64,000 nucleotides of DNA from Dendrophyllia cribrosa (Eukaryota; Cnidaria; Anthozoa; Scleractinia; Dendrophylliidae), in NCBI GenBank assembly GCA_024195265.1, contig JAJLRJ010000011.1:3006866-3070865 (forward strand). Reading direction: 5' to 3'. Under the pieces are notes generated by a model that searched no databases, was not told where the DNA came from, and saw only the letters and a list, made by a program, of their open reading frames with translations. Positions 11,558-22,700 of this stretch are shown here, one piece after another (positions within the stretch are counted from its first letter, which is position 1; every line of letters starts with the position of its first letter). The position numbers and the translations under genes are program-made.

Positions 11558-14500
11558 GACATTATTAGTTATTCTTAATAATGACTGCACGCCCATCATG
11601 ATGGTTTATTTGGAGAGGAAACTCTGTCACTCTCAAAGCGTGCCTGCATGGAAGCAAAGATTGTCATAGGCAATGTTATTTTTGTGAAATATTGAAAAGT
11701 CGTTTTTATTATTTTGAATGAAGCAACTTCACATGTTACTAATTTTGCACCCTAGATAATGTTATAGCAGGCAACTTCAATGTTCTCTTACAGCACACTT
11801 TAATGGTAATAGTAACTATTTGGTTGTTTTGTTTTTCTGCTTGATCAGTGATGGAAATGAATACTTTAGCACCAGCAGTCAAGGGGACTCAGTGCTTGAT
11901 GACAGCACCAGAATAGATCCTGAATGTGCTTCACTGTCATCGCAAAACAGCTTTTCCAAAGAAGATGGAGTTTTTAATGGTATGAACAAATTAATGTCTT
12001 CATATTATGTTTTGACAGTACAGTATAAATTAATATTTGGAAATTTATTTTGTGCCACAGCAATCTGTCATATTGTTATACTAGATATTTTAAGTGTTTC
12101 ATGCACATGTGACTGTCTGGGACCACAACTTAATTTAAAAGTATTATCTAGATTTATTGGGGGTCAGTCCTCTTATCAGCTTTTGTACTATGTACATGTA
12201 CTATGTTGATACAATGGTTTCACTGAATGCACCTGCAACATGTTTTTCACCATTGTGTTCCTATGTTTTATTTTCAGGAACTCCATCTAAACCAATGGAT
12301 GTTCCAGGATCTTCACCTTTTGTTGTTATTGATGCTGATGGAGACAGTGGTTTTACTGCATCTGTTGAAAGTAATAAACCTTAAAATCAACTCATAATTT
12401 ACAATATTCAATATTATACATAACAGAGAATAGGAATAGGAAGGAATAGGAATAGGAATAGGAATAGGAATAGGAAGGAATAGGAATAGGAATAGGAAGG
12501 AATAGGAATAGGAATAGGAATAGGAAGGAATAGGAATAGGAATAGGAAGGAATAGGAATAGGAATAGGAAGGAATAGGAAGGAATAGGAATAGGAATAGG
12601 AATAGGAATAGGAAGGAATAGGAATAGGAATAGGAAGGAATTAATTAATTATTTATTCTGTATCCTTTCTCACTTTAAAGGTAACTATATGGATGAAAAT
12701 CTGTCTTCATTCTTCACCTCAGCATCTTCACCCTGTGGAAGTTACCACCGACGTCTTTATCGCAGCCATGCCACCAGTATTGACCGTAGTTTTGGACGAA
12801 AAAGTGACGAATTATCAGAAGACGTAAGTTTCCAATAAAATGCTATAAATTAAGAGAAAGAGAAGTGAATATAGTTCTGGATGGTAGTAACCTAACAGAG
12901 AACACAGAGCAGGATGCATTTGCACATGATCCACCAAATGAATTCTAGGTACAAAATGCCCAAGTACATGTTCTTGTACATAGCTCCTTTGAAACTTACA
13001 TGTATGTACTTTTAAACTTATTGAAACCCCTGTAGGTTAAAATGTTAATCGACATTATAATCACGTTTCTCAGGAATAGTTATTTTATTTCCTTTCTCTT
13101 ACATGTACTTGTAATATAAATTAGCTCCGGTAGGTGAACCTACATTTGATTAATTTTTCTGTGGTAGGTTTCCCCAGTGATGAGACGGAGGCCAAAGCTG
13201 GGTATTGGAATTATTTTATCACTTGGTGATAATGAAGAAAAGAGCAGGTCAGAACAGTGATGAGTAGAATTATATCAACTATAAATAAAAATCTCTCATG
13301 TGACAAAAAATTGGGAACGAACGGTCACAACGTTACAGTGTAGAATGACATTTTACAGCATAGTAAACTCTACCAAGGGAAAGTGCATGTGTACCGCTCA
13401 ATAGCTTTCATTTAAATGGCCAATGAAACCAGATTTCAGCCAGACACATTTTGAAATGAAAGTTCTATATAACTGCTTTTGCACAGCATATAGTAAACAG
13501 TACCAAAGATTGCTCAGTAGCTTTAAATCTAGAATGGTCACACCTTAGCGACTTGTTACACTCTGTTAACTTGAGTTTCAGTAATCCAATTGTTCTCGGT
13601 TTGTTAGTCTTATGACTATTTAGTTTTACCCTTGTTAAATATAAAGACAATTTTTTATCACATTACTGTTGTTAGATTGTACATGTACTATGTTCATGAC
13701 TGTTGGACGTATCCTTTGTGAATAAGATGTATTTGGTATTTTTTTCCACAGGGCTCTTCAAGGTTTCTTCTTTGCCCATTTTCCTTTGTTTGAGTCTCAT
13801 ATTAAGCACCTAAGGCTGGCTGTTGAGAATGCTTGCTTCTCAAAGACAAAGTCATTTTCAAGTCAAGTAACAGAGGTAAGACTTAACAAATGCAGATAAA
13901 AATGCTTGATGAGAGTGTTTTCTTTAAACAGCTCAATCGCATATTATTTGAATTGTCTTAATTATTATTGTTATTGTTATGTCAACAGGCGGTAACTGCA
14001 TTCCAAGAGAACATACACAATCTTCTTGCAGCACCAAGACTTAAGGTATTGATCACTTTTGTTTATGTACAAATTATGTACAGTATTTAAATAGGGTTCT
14101 CAGTCTCATGCAAGACTCCTAGTTGCATAGAATTTGCTAAATGTAGCGGTAAATTTGCATGAATGAGAAACAGGCAGTTAGCTGGAGCTTAACCTGCTTT
14201 CTGCAGCATGAACCAACTCAGAATAATGAGAATAATAATTATTACTACTACTTCCCGCCATTGCGGGATGACAACCCCCCACATGTACATGTACCTTTAT
14301 ACGCCTGGTTTGAGAGATGGCAGTGTGGGGCTAAAGGAATCAACAGAAATGGCCTTCAGAGCATGATGAACCTGTTTGGACTTGACTACAGCTGTGCCAT
14401 GTCACCACTGCATGGAACTTGCCCGACAAAAATTAAGAGTTATACTTTCCTTAGGGCACACAGCAACCATGCCACCTTGATCGTATTTGTCAAGCCAACT

Positions 14501-17500
14501 GATCATGAGCTACTAAATCCTTTGTTCTTACTGTTATCTATTTTAGGAACCAGTGTGGTTAAACATGATGACACACTCTTCTCACCGCCCACATCTGTGT
14601 GAAAAGTTCATGGATCAATTAATTGATTGCCTCAGAGTTGGAAACACCAGAGAAACTAATTTGTAAGAGTTGTGGTTTTGTGTTCACGCATGTTGATAAA
14701 ACTTTGAACTCTCAGCAATATGATTTACTGAAATGTTACAGACTTTTTCTATTTTGGACATGAAATTTGTTGGAAACTGGCTGTAAATGGCCACAGATTA
14801 AACCAAAACACAATGCACAGGAAGATGACATAAAAAATATATAAATGCTATAAATTTAGTTCTTTTTGTGTCATTTTTTTATTCAGTTTCATGGCTGCAG
14901 TATTGACAGTTGTCTTGCAATACCACCTGGCTTGGGTGTCAACTGTTATGCCCGCTGGAGCAGCTCCTAGCCGTGCTTACCTCGATAAACACTCTTCAAA
15001 AACAGTAAGGACAATGTTACAATTGTACTAAAATGTGTATATGTTGCAGGTAAAATCTGTTCTCAGGTTGAATCAGCATTCAATATAGGTTAAATGTGCA
15101 CCCAGTATTTAATCTACTGTAGGTAAGTTAACTCTAACACAAAGCTAACTGTCACAAACACCTAGCACAAAGATACAGCACATGTATGTTCGTGTATAAT
15201 ATTATTGTAGCCAGTGGTGTGACGGTTAGCTTTGTGTTAGAGTTAACTTTGTGCTTCGGTAAAGGTTAGCTTGCCTAGATTAGATACCATGTAGGTAACC
15301 TAGATTGAATACTGATTCAACCCGAGACCGGATTTTACCTGCAACATATATACTGTACACATATGTCTGTGTGTTGTTGTTGACATACCGTATTTCTTCA
15401 CCTATAAGCCGAGCGATTTTTTCGTTTTTTCACACAAAATTTTGGGAGATTTTTCACGAAGAAGGGGGTTCGGCTTATAGCCGAGGGTTTTAGATTATAA
15501 AAAAATACAGTTGCTAAATAACTTTACCCCCCGGCTTGTAATCAAGTTATCAATGAAGCAAAAAAGTAATAAAACACAACAAAAATAACTTCTGAATGTT
15601 GGTTATTGACTTTTATGAAATTGGTGGCTCCTAAAGGAGCCGTTTGATGGATCTGTGCAAGGGCTTTCAACCCAGTGGTTTACTCGCCATCCGTTTCGTT
15701 CTCGCTATCGGTCTCGAACTCGTTCTCTTCCATGTCTTCGTCATCTATTTCTGGGCTTTCCTCAGCGAAGACCGCCCTGTTCATCCATCCATCCTTTCTT
15801 ATGGAAGGAAACTCGAAGAGGATGCAGCACAACCAGGTCTCTTGGTGTCCGGACGCCTTTGAAGATGACCTTCGGGGGCACTTTTGTTCCATCAGCAGCA
15901 ACAGCAAGAACTACGGTGAAGCTACGCTTCTCTGCTCCGCAAGATTTTACTGGCACTGTTCGGCTCCCACTGAATTCCAGTGTTCGGTTCGATGGAAGCT
16001 CAAAACGCATGGGTGTCTCATCCATATTGTAGATGCGGGATAAAGGGTAATCAACGCGTCTTCTTGCTGCAATGATGAAGCGATGAAATTGCACAATGTT
16101 CTCTTCGAGGTCGGCAGGCAATCGTTGTGCCAGAGTTGTTTTCGTTCGCATGCTGACCGAGTGGCGTCGTTTCCATTTCTCGTACCATCCACGGGAAGCT
16201 TTGAAGGAAGGATCATCCGAGAGTTCTTTGGCTTTAAGGCGAAGCATCAATCCACTCACACTTATACCTGCGAAAAATAAAATAACAATCTTAATGCCAA
16301 ATGCGCGAAAAAGCTCAAATCGTAAATTCCGTGACTGCATCACTCTTTTCGTGACATGTTATAAAGTTGTCATGACAACAACGTATTTCTGACCAATCAA
16401 AGTCCTTTCTTCCCACGCACTGAAAGACGGCCTCGCTCTTCAAAAACTCATCAAATTTCAGATCACAAATGTAAATATTACCTTGCTCTCTTTGCTGTGA
16501 AAACCACTCCATCACTTGCTGGTCCAGTTCTGGATATTTTGGAGTGAAACGGCCCATCGTTGCACGTTTCGCGGACATCTTCAGCTCACCAGAAAGAATA
16601 GTCGCCTGGTCTCTTCTCCAGCGTCGTACCATGGACTCGCTAAGTCCATATTCTCGAGCGATTTCCGAGTTGTTTTCTACAGCTTCAGCTTCCGCGATAA
16701 CTTTTATTTTAAAAGCCATACTATACGAGGAGCGGCGTGCTTTTGGCATGATGATAAAAAATGACAGTGGCGAAAGGGATACTTGATCGATTGATACTGT
16801 GAAACGCTTTTCAAGTTACGGGTAACTGTTATGGTTTTGTGTGGTCGCGTGGTAGTATTTATACACTTCGTTGGATCAATTGATATTCGTTGGTTCGCTG
16901 TTTTTCTTTTGTGTTTATTGTAATTCATTAGGTTTTTTGTTTAGTGAGTCATTTTCCGATGTTTCCCGTGAGGTTCGCTCGCTCAAATGGCCCGTTACAA
17001 TCGAGAATTTTGCTCTCGGCTCATAGCCGATGGTTTTATTATTTTTTTTTGGAAGCATGAATCTATTGGAAGGTCTCTGAATTTCAGGTCCTCGGCTTAT
17101 AGCCGAGATCGGCTTATAGGTGAGGAAATACGGTACATGTACTAAATTGGTGTAATGCAAAATACATGCAGTAACAAATTACCTGTAATGCAGAAACTGT
17201 GTTAACACAAATACAAGGAAATACCATGTAATCGAGTTATAATAACCATGTAATCGAGTTATAATAACCATGTAATCGAGTTATAATAACCATGTAATCG
17301 AGTTATAATAACCATGTAATCGAGTTTGTCATATGATATATATTCACTTAAAATGAGGGATGGATAAATGAGGATGGGTGTCTTTTTACATGTACATTGA
17401 AATTATAACTGGTATGGTATATGGAAAATAAGGCCTCAAGTGCCTAAAACTGCTTCATTTTCAGGGATGTAGCTAAGAGCCGGCCACTGGCTAATTTCAC

Positions 17501-19729
17501 CAGCTGAAAGAGAACTTATCACCGGCTGAAATTTCCCTAGAAAACAAAGACTTGGGGTGATGTTGAGGGTGTACAAGCCCAAAAAACCGGCTGAGCTTGT
17601 TAATGAGCCTGCTAAGTTTTTTCTTAGCTACACCCCGGCATTTTCACTTCACAACTCTGTGCTTTCAATCTGGATCACACTTTATAAACAAGTGGGTGGC
17701 TAAATTTGTGGAATGGAGTTCCATTTAATTGATATAAACACTAAAACAGCCTGTGCTTGTTCTTCTCTATTGTAGCTGGATCTTCTTGCTCAGTCACACC
17801 CTTACAATCCTTTGTGGGCTCAGCTTGGGTAAGCTGCATCTTTTATTTTATTGAAGGCTGGGTGCTCAAACAGCTTATTATAATAAGTAACTTGAAAAAC
17901 TGAACACTGTTTATGAAAATATGCCCTTGGACACCAGTATGCATTGCTACATGTATAGAGAAAGGTGATGCACTTATGTACAGTGCACAGACAAGTTTAA
18001 ATGCAACATTTGAAAACTAAGCTGCATGAAAAATAAACAGTCAAATCTGAACAAAACAAATAAACACAACTGAATGCTGTATTGGAACCACCAAGAGGAA
18101 TTTTTAATTCATTTTTTGTTAATCATTATTTTGCAGCGATTTGTATGGTGCAATTGGATTCCCCCTCAGAGTGGCAAAAACTGTTGTTGTTGGGAAAGAC
18201 TCCAAACTTGTTGAACAAGTTTTAAATATTCTAAGTTATTTTATTAGATGTAGTGAAGTTTTTGAGCATGTGCAGAAAAAAGATGGTGAAAGCAAAGATG
18301 ACGCACATGATGACATCTCTAATTTAGGAGAAGAAAGCATTTGTTCCCCATGTGGACAGAAAGCTACCGAGTTAGAACATTCTGACAAGAGTTGTAGTTT
18401 AACAAGTGAAACAGGAGTGTGCTTGAAATGTAAACAGAAATGTGATGGAAATTGTTTGCTACAAGAGCTACAGAACACACATGATAAAGTGTTTCTACGT
18501 CAACAGATTTTAAAACAATTACATGTTCATGGAATGCACTGTTCAAAGTGTGGAGCAGAAAACAACAGCTTAGAGAAACTTACTGGCATTGAAATGTTAC
18601 AAACTAAATGCCTTTGTAACAGTATCTCTAATAGAGGAGTTGAAAAAGAATTGAAACATTTCATCAAGGATGCAAAGCACTTTAAATCTTTTAGATGTTA
18701 CTGCTGTGAGAATCAGACTGATGTTAATGGCATATTGTCTCAAGAAACCAGAGAGAAATGTAATACTGACAACCATCAAGGGAAGCAGGATTCCATAAAA
18801 CAGCTGCATTCCAAGGAAAATCATTGCATAAATTGCTTACAGAAACTTCTGCTGGCACATAAGTGCAATGATGGCTGTCAAAATCAAGCAAACGATTGTC
18901 TAACAAAACATGGATATGTTCAAAGCAAGGATGTATCAGGCAATTTTAATGGACATACAGACATTCGTGTCTCAGAGACAGACAGTTTCCTTTCTTATGA
19001 GACAGACACAGCTTCAGTTAGAAGCAGTTTGCCAGAGAGGTGTGTTGATGTTGATGAGACTATCGCTGCTTACGGACGCAGTGGTTCAGCTGACTCTGGC
19101 ATTTATCAAAGTCCTCTGAATTCACCGACTGCTCAACGCCCTGTAGATTTTCCTAAAGTCCTCGTGCATCAAGGAGAAGAAAAGCAGATACCCAAAGAAC
19201 TGTCTCTTCCAACAGTTGTGGATGTGAACTGCTGCCCGGATCCTAACAGGTGAGAATAAATCTTTGCTGAATTAACCCTGGTGACCTTGTGGTTATATTA
19301 GCACTCCTGAAACATAGGGGCAGGGGTTATGAATTATTATTGGCAATTAAGAATCGATCAAATGATGTCACTTAGGGCTTATTTAAGTTTGCGCATCTTT
19401 TGCCCATAGTCATAAGCTCAGTTTCTCAGGGCAATCATGCAAAAATGCGTGATTCAGCATCCTGTCTGGGGAGACTAGTAATCTTACTTCTCGCTTTAAA
19501 ACGCAGAAACTGAAGGTAAACACCAGCTGGGCAGGCTGGTAGTTACTTGGCTTGTTCAATCCTTTAGAGTGGTCACATACTCTGCCTTTTACGTGTAATT
19601 ACGTGCTTGTTTGCAGACATTTGATTTCATTTTACATACAGTCAGTATAACCTGTGGTAATGGACACCAGTTGTTATCTTAAACATGCACAAAGCAGACA
19701 CCTCTCCTAAGCAAATGCTTAAACAGAGA

Positions 19730-19762
<33 letters not shown>

Positions 19763-22700
19763 AAGTCTAGTAAAAATTCAGTTTTGGCTAGTGGATTTTT
19801 GCTTTCACTAGCCACTTGGGCTAGTGAAAATCGTAAAGCACCAGACGGAACCAAACTAAAAATTATTTCTGATGAAACACAGAAGCCAATTGACAGACCA
19901 AAAACCGTGAAACATAGCTGTATAAACTGTAGACAGTCACAGATATCATATTTTTAATGCCTTCAACCAATAATTTGAAATACCGGTAGCGATAAAGTTT
20001 TTTTTGGAAACCGATTTTTTTTTTTCTGGGTGACCAAGTTTTTGGACTCTTTGTTAGAGCCGCAACACCGGGATCTCTACTTGGCTATTTCAATTCTTGT
20101 TCCGGCTATTTCGTACGAAAAATGTGCTAATGTAGTGAAGTTCAGAACATTTAGTACAGTAACAGTCTTGTTCGTTCTACGTTTCTCCATGTTTCGTTAC
20201 GTACGACATAAATTTTGTCTTCAGAACAATTTTCGGTACGATATTAGTTATATCTTATTGAAGCTTCCCCGTACATTACATTAGTACGTTCGTAATAAGG
20301 TCTTATCTTACGTTTTCCACTACGTTGGTACAGAGTGTACATTCGTAAGGTGTTATTTTTATCATCTCGACGTTTTCCGTACTTTCGTACGTTCGTAAGG
20401 TATTACTAGTCTAATACCTTCTCGACGTTTTTCCGTACGTTTGTTCGTTCGTAAGGTGTTAGTCTTATCTTCTCGACGTTTTTCCGTATGTTAGTACGTT
20501 AGTAAGATGTTAGTTTTTTCTTCTCGACGTTTTTCCGTACGTTAGTACCCTCGTAAGATGCTAGTTTTATCTTCTCGATGTTTTTCCGTACATTTGTTCG
20601 TTCGTAAGATGTCAGTTTTATCTTCTCGACGTTTTTCCGTACGTTCGAACATCCGTAAGGTGTAGTCTTATCTTCTCGACATTTCTTCGTACGTTAGTAC
20701 GTTGTAAAGTGTTAATATGAGATTAAAGAAGAAAACTAAAAGATCAATGTGTTTCCAACTCTCGTAGATTTTTGTTGTTAACCAGTATGACACGATCATG
20801 TTATTTCCCCCCCGCCCCCCAAAATCCCCACCCTACCTCCTGTACAAGGCTGGCTAGTGAAAATATATTTTGGCTAGTGAATTCAAACCTATCACTAGCC
20901 ACTAGGCTAGTAAGCTGAAAAGTTAGTCTCGAGCCCTGAGAGACTTCAGTTTTTTAACTTTGGAAGCTGGTTACCTTATTTTATGGATATAAGTAAATGA
21001 TCTATCACCTTCATTTATTTTTACAGCAAATCAGATGAATGGAGAAGCTTCAATAACTTTGGGCGATCACTCTTCGCTGGGTCAGTAACTGATAGTGATA
21101 CTGCAATACACCTACATGTACATGTAACTCCGTCAATAATATTAAAATTGTTACAAAGGCTTAGGAGAATAAAACTAAAGAAATCACACTGAGGTTCAGG
21201 AATGAGTCATTAATTTATTTTATTTTATTCCCCTAAGCCTCATAGTTGAGGTAGCATTAATTTAATTATGTATATCAAAGTTAACCTATTGCTTGCTGGA
21301 AATTTGAATACATTATCTTATTGGAGGAACTATAATTATGTATAAATAGGCTGAATAAAATGTTTTTGTCTTCTTGTCTCCAGCATTTGTGACAGTTATT
21401 TACCAGACTTGGTTCTTCAAGGTGTTCCAGATTATGACTTTCAAGAACGTTTAACAGCTGATTTGAAGCTTGCCTTGCAGGTAAATAAATCGGTTATGGC
21501 CCTGGTGATTGTTGCACAGGGTGGATTCATTGAGCCATCTTAACATTTGTCCATTCATTTAGTGCAAATGAAACTCTTTTTTTTTTCATTTTTATCAAGG
21601 TGCATGCTACTGTTTCCTTCAGTCATAAAAAATGTTACTGTAGGTACTTAATCTATCTTCTCTGCTTAACGTCCATGAGCTTCCACTATTGGCAGCCAGC
21701 TCCTAGATGGAGACCACCCCCATGGCTGGCAAATCCTGGCAACCCAGCCATGAGTCCTCACACGGAAGGGAAGAGAGCAGGCACCCATCACACTGATGAA
21801 ACAGTGGATAGAGGAAGGGAAATGGGGTGGGGGGGAAGGCCTAAGAAAAGAGCTCCAAGCTCAATACAATGCTAATGGTCAAGAAATGCTCACATCAAAC
21901 GTTACAACACACTTGAGTCCCAGAGCACATGGACCTGGTGCATGCGTATATCTAAGTGCTGTTGACCGTAAGGAAAGACAAGCTCCTTGTTGTTAATTCC
22001 ATCAAATTACATTTAACTGCATATAAATTTGAATGCTAATGAACCAAACTGTAAACAATGACATCAGCAAAGATTCGCCTACAGATTGTGGTAATTACTT
22101 CAAGTACTGTCTAATAAGCATTCTCTGTGGTTGTGTTTCACAGCACTCAGTCGTCGATGATGCAGTATCAGAGGCAGTGTGTATCATCGCCGACACTGAC
22201 AAGTGGTGAGTTTTCAACATTAAATTTATATTGTTGCTCAAGGACTTTCTAACATTTTGTTTAATGAAGTATTTGACTGATAAATATGTAAATGTAAGAG
22301 TATCAAAGTTCAGTCTTTGTTTAGCAGTTTATTAACTCGTCTGTTTTGTTTGTAGGACTTGCAAGGTTGTGTCTGCAAAGAAAAACAGGAAACATCCAAA
22401 CAGGTCAATGAATGTTAAAGTAACACATTTAAACAAATCATTTTATTAAATCAAGCTGAGACTTTATGAAATTCCTTAATTTTTTTTAATAAAAGTTTGG
22501 CTCTTCAAAATAAGCCAATCAGTAACCTATTTTTGTGCATGTAGGTTCCTGGCATTAACTTGCACAGTGATCTCCAAATTAACTACTACAATCTTCTGTT
22601 TCTATTTTTAGTGATCTTGTTCATGTACACCAAGTTGAAGTGTCTAATTTGGTTTTCTCCATGTTATCTTCTCTGATGGGTCTCTGGGATATGAAAATGT

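Noticed and set aside
15644..16392. Plus-strand and alternate minus frames across the pogo-like element
   Set aside because: They are shadows of the spliced minus-strand transposase, which alone shows HTH and NMDETP motifs.
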